From Deltaproteobacteria bacterium (GTDB taxonomy: Bacteria > Desulfobacterota > Binatia > UBA9968): a DNA stretch of 64,000 bases. The position numbers were made by a program, and so were the translations under genes. The notes under the pieces are model-generated. The model was not told where the DNA came from. It made no database searches and worked only from the letters and a program-made list of their open reading frames with translations. Every line of letters starts with the position of its first letter. The stretch's first letter is position 1. Shown here in pieces: positions 8,959-16,930 of the stretch. Where the stretch lies: assembly GCA_016874755.1 (NCBI GenBank), contig VGTH01000007.1, forward strand, positions 89,091-153,090, written 5' to 3'.

Positions 8959-9669
8959 TTAGATGCCTTCGCCCATGCCGCGCTGGCGGAAAAACGGTGT
9001 GCGGTTCCATTCAAAAGCTTCTTGAATTTTGCGTGGCAGGGGCGGTTTGCGCGAGGTCATGAACCGGATGAACTCGTCTTTCGAAGTGATTGTCATACGC
9101 GGATTTTTTTGTTTCTCGTCGCCCAGCGTCGAAACCGCCTCGCGATAGTCGTGGCCGGGGTAGAGGCGCAGGTCGCCGCCCAGCGCTTCGAGGCGGCGCA
9201 GGCTATGCCACTGACTCTCGGCGCTGCCGCCGGGCAGGTCGGTGCGGCCGCAGCCACCGATCAAAAGCGTGTCGCCGGTGAAAATCCGGTCGTTGAAGAG
9301 CAAACACATCGAGTCGAGGGTATGGCCCGGTGTGGCGACGACTTTGAGCGCCTGGCGGCCGAATTTTATCTCGTCGCCGTCATCGACGCGAATATCGATG
9401 TAGGGCGCGTCGGCAGCCCGGTGCATGACCACTTGGATGCCATAGCGCTCGCGCATGACTTTGCATGCCGAGTTGTGATCGGCGTGGGTGTGGGTGTCGA
9501 TGGCGTAAAGTAGTTTGGCCTTGAGAAATTCCGCCAGCCCGACGTAATCGTCCGCCTTGTCAATTTCTGGGTCGATGACGATGCAGACTTTTTCCGCGGC
9601 GCAGCCAAGAATATAGGACAGGCAGCCCGCGGAGCGGATCTGCTCGAAAAAGATTTCAGCGCCGCTCAT
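8959..9669 (-). CDS. MBL-fold hydrolase, persulfide dioxygenase (ETHE1)-like
   Basis: 236 residues. The metallo-beta-lactamase signature THTHADH gives His60, His62, Asp64 and His65; His116 is in ATPGHTLDSM, Asp133 in FTGDTLLIGG, and His173 in YPGHDY. The GRTDLPGG phrase is characteristic of the persulfide dioxygenase/glyoxalase II branch, where one iron is held by two His and one Asp. It probably oxidises glutathione persulfide or hydrolyses a thioester. It lies 8 nt after a DSBH enzyme gene and before the Ldh gene, a likely operon. Persulfide dioxygenase is favoured over glyoxalase II but not certain. Confidence 0.8.
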   Translation of the reverse strand: MSGAEIFFEQIRSAGCLSYILGCAAEKVCIVIDPEIDKADDYVGLAEFLKAKLLYAIDTHTHADHNSACKVMRERYGIQVVMHRAADAPYIDIRVDDGDEIKFGRQALKVVATPGHTLDSMCLLFNDRIFTGDTLLIGGCGRTDLPGGSAESQWHSLRRLEALGGDLRLYPGHDYREAVSTLGDEKQKNPRMTITSKDEFIRFMTSRKPPLPRKIQEAFEWNRTPFFRQRGMGEGI

Positions 9670-9677
9670 GGAGACTC

Positions 9678-10244
9678 TTACTTCGATGCCGGCACGGGAA
9701 TCAGCTTTTGCTTCTCGATGTTGTAGCGGCTGCGATCGATCTTATCCAAATCATAACTCAAGAAACGAAATACCACGCCAGGTCCTTGGACCGCGTTGGT
9801 CGAATGGATCTCACCTTTCAAGTAGGGGATCACGGTGCCGGCTGAAAGCTTGTCGAGGCGGTGCTGTGCCAGCACCGCTTTGCCCGGCTCAGCGCCGTCA
9901 TCGGTGCGTTTGAAAGTCTTGATCTCGGTGAGCCCGGTGTAGGCGCCGTAGACCACCCAGCAGGGGCCGTGATCGTGCGGCGTGTTGCCGTGGCCCTGCT
10001 TGTGCACATGGCCCATCTGGATAAAGCCATGATCCGGATCGCGGTAGAGCTCGCGCGACGGTTTGCCGTCGCCGATCAGCTCGGCCATCCAGGGGTCGTT
10101 GGGGCTGGTCGAGGCGAAGAGTTTTTCCATTGCCGCTTTGACTTTGAAGGGCAGCTGCGGATCTTTGCCGTCGCCCCAAATCGCGCGAACTTCAGCGATA
10201 TATTGCTCCAGTGTGTTAGCGGCTTTGCGTTCTTGTACGGCCAT
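9678..10244 (-). CDS. Predicted metal-dependent DSBH (cupin) enzyme
   Basis: 188 residues. The core HVHKQGHGNTPHDHGPCWVV places His90 and His92 in a cupin-type metal site, with a further His in YLKGEIHSTNAV. The pattern matches the predicted double-stranded beta-helix metal enzymes related to thiol/cysteine dioxygenases. Two diverged relatives are at 22042-23234. A good ribosome site (AAAGGAG) precedes ATG 10244. Its neighbour is a persulfide-dioxygenase-like protein, so a role in sulfur or thiol oxidation is plausible but inferred. Confidence 0.72.
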   Translation of the reverse strand: MAVQERKAANTLEQYIAEVRAIWGDGKDPQLPFKVKAAMEKLFASTSPNDPWMAELIGDGKPSRELYRDPDHGFIQMGHVHKQGHGNTPHDHGPCWVVYGAYTGLTEIKTFKRTDDGAEPGKAVLAQHRLDKLSAGTVIPYLKGEIHSTNAVQGPGVVFRFLSYDLDKIDRSRYNIEKQKLIPVPASK

Positions 10245-10407
10245 AAGGAATCTCCTTTCGATAGCGTATGTCTATCACGCCCCGAGCTTATTCGTCTAGT
10301 TGCTGCGCTGGAAGCTTTTCGGTTCTGGAATTTGAAATCTGCAATTTGTAATGCCGAGCGTTAGCGAGGCGGTCCTGATTGACAGCACCGCCGGCGCTCT
10401 GTTACCT

Positions 10408-10435
10408 GTGAGAAAAAATTTTTTCACGATCGTGA
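10408..10435. promoter_or_regulatory. Palindromic operator candidate upstream of flavin reductase gene
   Basis: TCACGATCGTGA (10424-10435) is a perfect 12-nt palindrome ending 7 nt before the flavin reductase ATG. It overlaps a broader near-symmetry with GTGAG at 10408 on the other side of an A6T6 tract. It sits between divergent genes, as an operator would. Confidence 0.4.
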
Positions 10436-10442
10436 GTGAATC

Positions 10443-10919
10443 ATGACCATCGAAGCACAGGAACTACGCCGGGTGATGGGGCACTTTGCCACCGGCGTGA
10501 CAGTGATCACAACCAAAGACCAGGGCGGCGCGCCGCAGGGATTGACGGCGAATGCTTTCATGTCGCTTTCGCTCAATCCGCCGCTCGTGATCATCAGCGT
10601 CGACAAGGGCGCCACATGTTATAACTGCTTTGAAAAGGGCAACGGCTACACCGTCAATTTCTTAAGCGAAGATCAAGAGGATATCTCCAAGCGCTTTGCC
10701 ACCAAGGGTATCGACAAGTTCGCCGGCCTCAATTGGCACGAAGGGCAAAACGGTGCGGCGATCATCGATGGCGTGCTCGGCCATGTCGAGTGCCGCATCA
10801 CCCAGAGCTACGACGGCGGCGATCACACCATCGTCGTCGGCGAGATCCTCAACGTCGCCGCCACCGGCGAACGGCCGCTGCTGTTTTTTCGCGGGAAGTA
10901 TCAGAAACTGCCAAACTAA
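10443..10919 (+). CDS. Flavin reductase-like (RutF/HpaC family) protein
   Basis: 158 residues. RRVMGHFATGVTVITTKD, then GLTANAFMSLSLNPPLVIIS and FRGKYQKL are hallmarks of the FMN-binding split-barrel flavin reductases that supply FMNH2 or FADH2 to two-component monooxygenases from NAD(P)H. It is a lone gene divergent from the DSBH operon. LLM-class flavin oxidoreductases are encoded at 49-51 kb and could use reduced flavin, but no direct partner is adjacent. Confidence 0.87.
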   Translation: MTIEAQELRRVMGHFATGVTVITTKDQGGAPQGLTANAFMSLSLNPPLVIISVDKGATCYNCFEKGNGYTVNFLSEDQEDISKRFATKGIDKFAGLNWHEGQNGAAIIDGVLGHVECRITQSYDGGDHTIVVGEILNVAATGERPLLFFRGKYQKLPN

Positions 10920-10926
10920 AAAGCGG

Positions 10927-11001
10927 AAACGCGGAAAGCGGAAACGTGGAAAAAATCAGCCCGAGGTTTCTTGGGATTTGAAATTTCCGCTTTCCGCGTT
11001 T
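10927..11001. terminator. Perfect 18-bp inverted repeat of the GCGGAAAGC class between convergent genes
   Basis: AAACGCGGAAAGCGGAAA (10927-10944) is perfectly inverted at 10984-11001 with a 39-nt loop. The arms are themselves made of repeated GCGGAAA words. The element exactly fills the 93-nt gap between the flavin reductase gene and the convergent BNR gene, so a two-way terminator is likely. There is no long U-tract. Confidence 0.7.
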
Positions 11002-11012
11002 CTGTTTTGGCC

Positions 11013-11984
11013 CTAGGCGCCCAGCGCCAGCGCGTTAATACAAGGCAAACCGCTAATCAAAGTCTTGGTCTTGCCCTTCGAGTCGACCTTGATCACTTCG
11101 CCGTCGGCGGTGCCGACAAGCACGCTGTCGCCGTCGAAGCCCTCGCACATTTCCATCACGCCGCCGGTCATCTGATCGGTCAAGAATTCCCATTTGGCGC
11201 CGTCCTGCGATTTGAAGATCGCGGTTTTGGCGCGCCCTTCACGCAGCCAGGTGCGCGGCCGATCTTGGGTGATGCCGAGAAAGATATTGCCGTTGTCGTC
11301 CTCCGCCAACGCGTTGCCGTAGGTGCGGCCGCCCGGCGGCGTCACAGTTGCCCATTTATTGCCGCGGTCGGTGCTGCGCGCCACGCCTTCGCCGCAGGCA
11401 GCCACCAACAGGCCGGGGCGTTTTTGCGCCGACAGGATGCTGTGCAAGTCGGGGTCGGTGAGGCCGTCGTTACGTTTGGTCCAGTTCTGGCCGTCGTCTT
11501 CGCTGACCAGAATGCCACCGACTTCGATGCCGCAGTAGATGCGGTTACCGGATTTTTCAGTTGTCAAAACCCGAGTGCGCGGCGCCAAGTCGGGGTTGGG
11601 TGGAAAGGTGCCGCCCAGGGCGCCCTGGCGAATGCCTTTGATCTCTTCCCAGCCTTTGCCCTCAGGTTTTACGTACAAGCAGGCCGGCCGGGTGCCGACC
11701 ATGACTTTGCCGGGCAGCGCCAGCATCGCAGACATTTCCAAGATCGGCACGTTGGGCTCGGCGCGCTTCCACTCCTTGCCGGCATCAATGGTCACAAACA
11801 TGCCGGAGTGCTCGGTGCCGGCGTAGACTTTCTTGCGATCGCCGGGGTCCACCTGGATGCAGCTCATCTGCCAAAACGTCAGGGCGCGATCGGTCTGCTG
11901 CCAATCTTCGCCGTTTCGTTCAAATCGATACCAGCCGGAATGGGTCGCCAAGTGAATCGCTTTGTTTGTGCCGTTGGTCGCCAT
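11013..11984 (-). CDS. BNR/Asp-box beta-propeller protein
   Basis: 323 residues without a signal peptide. Repeated Asp-box-like turns occur: SEDDGQNW, STDRGNKW, SQDGAKW, plus weaker copies such as TIDAGKEW. These mark sialidase or photosystem-assembly-like beta-propellers of six or seven blades. Catalytic sialidase residues were not recognised, and similar proteins in environmental genomes are annotated only as exo-alpha-sialidase or glycosyl-hydrolase fold proteins. A binding or scaffold role is possible. It lies convergent to the flavin reductase gene. Confidence 0.72.
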   Translation of the reverse strand: MATNGTNKAIHLATHSGWYRFERNGEDWQQTDRALTFWQMSCIQVDPGDRKKVYAGTEHSGMFVTIDAGKEWKRAEPNVPILEMSAMLALPGKVMVGTRPACLYVKPEGKGWEEIKGIRQGALGGTFPPNPDLAPRTRVLTTEKSGNRIYCGIEVGGILVSEDDGQNWTKRNDGLTDPDLHSILSAQKRPGLLVAACGEGVARSTDRGNKWATVTPPGGRTYGNALAEDDNGNIFLGITQDRPRTWLREGRAKTAIFKSQDGAKWEFLTDQMTGGVMEMCEGFDGDSVLVGTADGEVIKVDSKGKTKTLISGLPCINALALGA

Positions 11985-12018
11985 AAAACACCTCCCAGGT
12001 TTGAGTTTAGCGTTTGGG

Positions 12019-12072
12019 GTCTAGTGTCTAGCGTTTCCTTGAACTTCCGCGGTTAAACGCTAGGCGCTAGAC
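12019..12072. repeat. 18-bp imperfect inverted repeat of the TCTAGCGTT class
   Basis: Arms 12019-12036 (GTCTAGTGTCTAGCGTTT) and 12055-12072 pair at 15 of 18 positions with an 18-nt loop. The words TCTAG and TAGCGTTT recur within each arm and in the flank (12006-12015). The same word class reappears at 58679-58710. Confidence 0.65.
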
Positions 12073-12254
12073 GTCTAACTAGTTTCCCTGAGAATACGTC
12101 GGAGGTGAATTCGGCGTCAAGAGGGGCCGCGCTGTGCGCAGCGGTTGCGGGTTTCGAGTTCCGGGTTGTTCGGGGTCGATCGAGCCAACAACCGCGAATG
12201 AGGGGACCCATACCGCTTTACATCGAGCGCCCAAGTCCGGTGAACCCGAAACCA

Positions 12255-12294
12255 CGCAGATCGGGTTGACAACCCGATCTGCGCCCTCTACCCT
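12255..12294 (+). promoter_or_regulatory. merR promoter with 29-nt perfect palindrome over the -35 box
   Basis: Positions 12255-12283 form a perfect palindrome with 14-bp arms around A12269 (left arm CGCAGATCGGGTTG). A consensus -35 box TTGACA (12266-12271) lies at its centre, and a weak -10 (TACCCT, 12289-12294) follows at 17 nt. The MerR-family gene starts 50 nt downstream. Placement over the -35 box suggests repression, probably self-regulation by the encoded protein; MerR activators usually bind the long spacer instead. Confidence 0.6.
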
Positions 12295-12344
12295 GAGGAA
12301 AACATTGATGTTTCCATTTGTCATTGCCGAAACCGGGCGGTGGT

Positions 12345-12824
12345 ATGGACGCCTATGACAGCAAAACTGCAAGCCGCATTGTCGGTGTGAGTTTGCGGCA
12401 AATTCAATACTGGGATGAGCGCGGCTTTGTCCGGCCGTCGGTGCGGCTTGCCGGCGGGCGCGGCACCAAGCGGCTTTATTCCTTTCACGATTTGATCTGT
12501 CTCAAGGTCGTAAAGGACCTGGCCGGTTATGGCTTTAGCCTGCAGCGGATCCGGCGCTGCCTGCAGCCGTTGCGCAAAGCCGATGGCCGCGCGATCGAGG
12601 TGACCCATGGCTCGCGCTATCTCACCAACGGCGAAGATTTGTTCATGATCACCAGCGACCGCGAAAAGATTTTGGGCGCCATGGAGCGCCAGTTCGTGTT
12701 GTCATTGGGCATCGGCCATTTGGTGCAGGAGTTGTCGGGCGCGGTGGCGCGCGCGGCGCTGCCGGCACGGCGCCGGCGCGCGCTCTTGAACGGTGCGGGG
12801 GAAAAATTCAGCGGACGCGCCTAG
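12345..12824 (+). CDS. MerR-family transcriptional regulator
   Basis: 159 residues from ATG 12345. The N-terminal winged helix-turn-helix is typical: SKTASRIVGVSLRQIQYWDE, then GFVRPSVRLAGGRGTKRLYS and FHDLICLKVVKDL. The C-terminal part (residues 75-159) has no heavy-metal cysteines, so it is not a MerR/CueR metal sensor; the ligand is unknown. The gene stands alone just before mutS with a strong palindrome over its promoter. An earlier TTG 12318 is possible but lies between the -10 region and the better ATG. Confidence 0.82.
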   Translation: MDAYDSKTASRIVGVSLRQIQYWDERGFVRPSVRLAGGRGTKRLYSFHDLICLKVVKDLAGYGFSLQRIRRCLQPLRKADGRAIEVTHGSRYLTNGEDLFMITSDREKILGAMERQFVLSLGIGHLVQELSGAVARAALPARRRRALLNGAGEKFSGRA

Positions 12825-12830
12825 CGGCGG

Positions 12831-12863
12831 ATTCCAGATTACCAATTCCAGATTCCAGATATT
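12831..12863 (+). repeat. Short word repeat, ATTCCAGAT class, before mutS
   Basis: ATTCCAGATT, AATTCCAGATT and CCAGATATT follow one another in 33 nt directly before the mutS ATG (12867), where no Shine-Dalgarno sequence is visible. A related AT-rich phrase occurs at 10324-10350. Confidence 0.5.
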
Positions 12864-12866
12864 TCG

Positions 12867-15437
12867 ATGGAACCGACGAAAGTCACGCCGATGATGCAGC
12901 AGTACCTGCAGATCAAGGAGCGCCATCGCGACGCGATTTTGTTTTTTCGTCTGGGCGATTTCTACGAAATGTTTTTCGAAGACGCGCAGACCGCCTCGAA
13001 GATTCTCGACATCGCATTGACGGCGCGCAACAAGACCGACGACGGTTCGGTGCCGCTGTGCGGCGTGCCGTACCATTCGGCGGAACCTTATATACAAAAA
13101 CTGCTCGACGCCGGCCACAAGGTTGCCGTCTGCGAGCAGGTCGAAGACCCGGCGCTAGCCAAGGGCGTGGTCAAGCGCGAAGTCGTGCGGGTGATTACGC
13201 CGGGTACGGTGACCGCGGTCGAAGCGCTCGATGCCCGCGGCAACAATTTTCTTTGCGCGGTGGTTAAAGCCGAGCAGCGTTTTGGTCTCGCCCTGAGCGA
13301 TATCACCACCGGGGAATTTCGCTGCACGGAAACCGCCGACTGGGAGCTCTTGTTGACCGAGCTGAGCCGCATCAAGCCGAGCGAGCTCTTGCTGCCGGAG
13401 CCCGAGCGGGCCCTTTCGGAGAAGCTCCGGCGCGAATTTCCGGCGGTTCATTTGACTCCCGTTGGCGCGGAAACTTTTTCTCAAGCGGCACGCGATCGCA
13501 TGACGTCACGCGGCGATCATGCGGTCGGCGTCGGCGCGGCCTCGGCGATTCTCGCCTATCTCGAACGCAATGCCGGCGAGTCGCTCAAGCTGCTGCGCGA
13601 GCTGGAAGTTTATGCGGTTGCCAACAATTTGATTTTGGACGAGAGCACGCGGGTCAATTTGGAGCTAATCACGAGCTACGGCGGCGATCGCAAGGGTTCG
13701 CTGCTTGCTGTCATTGACCGCACGCTGACGCCCATGGGGGCGCGCCGGCTGCGCCAATGGCTCCTCTACCCACTGCTCGACGAGCGCGCGATCGCGGCGC
13801 GCCACGAGGCGGTGCAGGAGCTGGTCGATCATTTTAGATTGCGCGAAGATCTGCAACAAAGTCTCGCGGCGATGCAGGATCTCGAACGCTTGGCCGGGCG
13901 GACCCTGGCCGCCTCAGCGTCGCCGAAAGACTTGGTGGCGATCAAACAAACATTGGCGGCCATCGAGGGTCTGCGGCAGTGCGTCGATGTGGCGAGCGCG
14001 CCGCTCTTGATCGAGCTGCGCGGTCATTTGCAGCCGTTGCCACAAGTGAGCGATCTGGTCAGCCGCGCCATCATCGACGACCCGCCGTTTGTGATCAAAG
14101 AAGGCGGCTTCATTCGCGCCGGTTTCGACCCTGAGTTGGATGAGATTCGCGGCGCCCGCAGCCACGCTAAAGAGTGGATGGCAGCGTTCGAGGCCGACGA
14201 GCGGCGCCGCACCGCCATCCAATCCCTCAAGGTGCGCTACAACCGGGTGTTTGGCTACTACATCGAAATCACCAACGCCAATCTCAAGTCGGTGCCGGAA
14301 AATTACATTCGCAAGCAGACCATGGCCACCGGTGAGCGCTACTACACGGCGGAGCTAAAAGAATACGAAGCCAAAGTCTTAAATTCCGAAGAGCTAATCG
14401 GCCGCATCGAAGCCGAGCTGCTCGCCAAAGTACGCGAGCAAGTGGCGGCGCACTATCCGGCGCTAAAGCAGATGAGCGCGGCGCTGGCGACGTTGGATAG
14501 CCTGTTGTCGTTGGCGCGCGTGGCGGAGTCGGAGCGCTTCTGCCGGCCGCGCGTCGATAACGGCCAAAGCCTGTGGTTGCGTGAAGCGCGCCATTCGGTG
14601 GTGGAAGCGAGCGTCGGGCGCGGCGCCTTTGTGCCCAACGATTGCACTCTGGACAGTGAAACCCAGCAGATCGTCATGCTCACCGGCCCGAATATGGCCG
14701 GTAAGTCGACCTACATGCGCCAAGTCGCGTTGATCGTCATTCTCGCCCAAATGGGCGGCTTCGTGCCGGCGAGCGAAGCCCGCGTGGGCATCGTCGACCG
14801 GATTTTCACCCGCATTGGCGCGGCGGATTCGCTGGCGCGCGGCGAGTCGACCTTTATGGTCGAGATGAAAGAGACGGCCAATATTTTGCATCATGCCACT
14901 GAGCGTAGCCTGATCGTGCTCGACGAGGTGGGCCGCGGCACGAGTACTTTTGACGGCATCTCGATTGCCTGGGCGGTGGCCGAGTCGCTGCACGACGCGC
15001 CGGCGCGGCCGCGCACGCTGTTTGCAACCCATTATCACGAGTTGACGGAGCTGGCGCGCACCTGCCCGCGTGTCAAAAATTTTAACTTTGCCGTCAAAGA
15101 ATGGCAGGGCGATATCATTTTCCTGCGCAGCCTTGTGGAGGGCGCCGCAAGCCATAGCTACGGCATTCACGTGGCGCGCCTGGCGGGGCTGCCGGCGCCG
15201 GTGATCGCCCGGGCCAAGGATATTTTGGCCCAGCTCGAAGGCGCTGCCGCCGGCCGCGAAGTTTTGACGCCCGCGGCAACCCCGGCGGAGCAAAACGAGC
15301 CGGTGCAGATGGCGCTTTTTTCTTCGGGCGATAGCAAGCTGCGCGAAGCGCTGCGCCGCGTCGATGTGTCGGCGTTGACGCCCATCGAAGCGATGAACTT
15401 ATTGTACAAGTTTTCCGAAGAGGCGAAGGGAAAGTAG
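12867..15437 (+). CDS. mutS: DNA mismatch repair protein MutS
   Basis: 856 residues, normal MutS length. The mismatch-wedge Phe-x-Glu is Phe32/Glu34 in DFYEMFFEDA. Connector, lever and clamp regions follow in order, and the ATPase has Walker A TGPNMAGKST near residue 610, FTRIGAADSLARGESTFMVE, Walker B LIVLDEVGRGTSTFDG and the FATHYHEL switch. The C-terminal helix-turn-helix and short tail are present. It recognises mispairs and recruits MutL in the cytoplasm; mutL is not in the window. It heads a run mutS-amiC-glnD-xerD with short gaps. No ribosome site is apparent; a short repeat abuts the start. Confidence 0.98.
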   Translation: MEPTKVTPMMQQYLQIKERHRDAILFFRLGDFYEMFFEDAQTASKILDIALTARNKTDDGSVPLCGVPYHSAEPYIQKLLDAGHKVAVCEQVEDPALAKGVVKREVVRVITPGTVTAVEALDARGNNFLCAVVKAEQRFGLALSDITTGEFRCTETADWELLLTELSRIKPSELLLPEPERALSEKLRREFPAVHLTPVGAETFSQAARDRMTSRGDHAVGVGAASAILAYLERNAGESLKLLRELEVYAVANNLILDESTRVNLELITSYGGDRKGSLLAVIDRTLTPMGARRLRQWLLYPLLDERAIAARHEAVQELVDHFRLREDLQQSLAAMQDLERLAGRTLAASASPKDLVAIKQTLAAIEGLRQCVDVASAPLLIELRGHLQPLPQVSDLVSRAIIDDPPFVIKEGGFIRAGFDPELDEIRGARSHAKEWMAAFEADERRRTAIQSLKVRYNRVFGYYIEITNANLKSVPENYIRKQTMATGERYYTAELKEYEAKVLNSEELIGRIEAELLAKVREQVAAHYPALKQMSAALATLDSLLSLARVAESERFCRPRVDNGQSLWLREARHSVVEASVGRGAFVPNDCTLDSETQQIVMLTGPNMAGKSTYMRQVALIVILAQMGGFVPASEARVGIVDRIFTRIGAADSLARGESTFMVEMKETANILHHATERSLIVLDEVGRGTSTFDGISIAWAVAESLHDAPARPRTLFATHYHELTELARTCPRVKNFNFAVKEWQGDIIFLRSLVEGAASHSYGIHVARLAGLPAPVIARAKDILAQLEGAAAGREVLTPAATPAEQNEPVQMALFSSGDSKLREALRRVDVSALTPIEAMNLLYKFSEEAKGK

Positions 15438-15475
15438 TTGCGCACGACGATGCTGCTTTTTGTGATGAGGTATTT

Positions 15476-16915
15476 ATGAAAAGCCAACGACTATTTTACA
15501 TTTGGCTAGCGATTTTTCCTGCGCTCGCGCTCAATCCGCCGGCCTGGGGCGCCCAAGCGGGACGGCGGACTCCGGTGGTCGAGCGGCCGGCGGTGCCCGC
15601 CGCGCCGCCGCTTGAAGCAAAGGCGCAGTTAACCGGCGTCCGTTTGCTGTCGTCGCCGACGTACACGCGGGTGACGATGGACCTGACGGAATCGGTGCGC
15701 TACGAGATCGGCCGCTTGCCCGAAGACCCGAAGAATAGTTTGCCGCCGCGCATCTTCATCGACATCAGCGGCACGCGCCTGGCGATGGACTCGGCGGAGC
15801 CGATTGCGGTGGACGACGGTTTGGTGCGGCGCGTGCGCCTAGGCCAGAACACCGACACAACGGTGCGCGTGGTCCTCGATATGAACAGTTTGCGCGATCA
15901 TAAGGCGTTCCTGTTGCCGGACCCGTATCGGTTGGTGATCGATGTTCAAGGCGCCGGCAACCGCAGCGCGGAAAACAGCGTCGTCGCGGTGGAGAAAAAC
16001 GCCGCCGCAGCGCCGGCTGAAGCGGCCAAGGCCGCGGCGCCGGTGCCATCGGCTCCCGAGAGAAATCGGCCGGCTCCGGTTGCGGAAGCGGCCAAGGCTG
16101 CGCCGGTGGAGACCGCACGGCCGGCGGCACCGCCACCGACTGTGGCGGAAACGCGCAAGCCCACACCGGTTCCTGAGCGCAGCCGGCAAACCGCGTCGTT
16201 GCCGTCAGCGGGCGCGCGCCCGGCAGCACCGGGCATTCGCAAGATCGTTCTCGATCCAGGCCACGGCGGCCGCGACCCCGGCGCCATCGGCGTCGACGGC
16301 CTCACTGAGAAAGATATTGTCTTGAAAGTAGCGCGCAAGCTGGCCGCTAAGCTGCAAAAGGACATGGGAATTCAGGTCGTGCTGACGCGCAAGGATGATT
16401 CCTATGTGCCGCTGGAAGATCGCACCGCCATTGCCAATTCCCAGGATGCCGACTTGTTTATCTCGCTCCATATGAACGCGGCGACGACGCCCGACGCCCG
16501 CGGCTTGGAAACCTACTACTTGGATAATACTACCGATGAGGCATCGATCCGCCTGGCGTCGCGGGAAAACGGCACGCCGCGCGGCAAGATTTCCGATTTA
16601 CAGTTCATCTTGAGCGACATGATGCAGAACTCGAAGCTCGAAGACTCGATTACTTTAGCGCACAACCTACAGAGCTCAGTGGTGAACACCATGTCCAAGA
16701 AAATGGACGTGCGCGATTTGGGCGTGAAGAAGGCGCTCTTCTATGTGCTGGTCGGCGCGCGCATGCCGAGCGTGCTGGTGGAAATGTTCTTTATCACCAA
16801 CAAGGCCGAAGGCCGCGCCATGGCGCAGGAAGCCTACCAGGATTCGGTCGTTGAGGCGCTCTATGACGGGATTTTGAAATACAACCAGAGCACGCTGGCG
16901 GTAAAGACGCTGTAA
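15476..16915 (+). CDS. amiC: N-acetylmuramoyl-L-alanine amidase with AMIN domain (AmiC type)
   Basis: 479 residues. A signal peptide (IWLAIFPALALNPPAWG) leads to an AMIN domain (about 50-160; LTGVRLLSSPTYTRVTMDL), which targets the septum and binds peptidoglycan. A Pro/Ala-rich linker (165-255) follows, then an Amidase_3 domain: LDPGHGGRDPGAIG with the first zinc His, TEKDIV with the zinc Glu, ISLHMNAA with the second His and VLVEMFFITN with the catalytic Glu. It cuts peptide stems from glycan during daughter-cell separation. Amidases of this group need LytM-type activators; an EnvC-like protein with FtsEX is encoded at 45-47.7 kb. Confidence 0.93.
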   Translation: MKSQRLFYIWLAIFPALALNPPAWGAQAGRRTPVVERPAVPAAPPLEAKAQLTGVRLLSSPTYTRVTMDLTESVRYEIGRLPEDPKNSLPPRIFIDISGTRLAMDSAEPIAVDDGLVRRVRLGQNTDTTVRVVLDMNSLRDHKAFLLPDPYRLVIDVQGAGNRSAENSVVAVEKNAAAAPAEAAKAAAPVPSAPERNRPAPVAEAAKAAPVETARPAAPPPTVAETRKPTPVPERSRQTASLPSAGARPAAPGIRKIVLDPGHGGRDPGAIGVDGLTEKDIVLKVARKLAAKLQKDMGIQVVLTRKDDSYVPLEDRTAIANSQDADLFISLHMNAATTPDARGLETYYLDNTTDEASIRLASRENGTPRGKISDLQFILSDMMQNSKLEDSITLAHNLQSSVVNTMSKKMDVRDLGVKKALFYVLVGARMPSVLVEMFFITNKAEGRAMAQEAYQDSVVEALYDGILKYNQSTLAVKTL

Positions 16916-16930
16916 TCATCGACAACCGGC

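Noticed and set aside
10971..12056. A long plus-strand open frame opposite the BNR protein gene.
   Set aside because: It is the antisense shadow of the propeller gene: low-complexity Ala/Arg/His/Gly composition, no family motif, and the minus-strand frame has clear Asp-box repeats.
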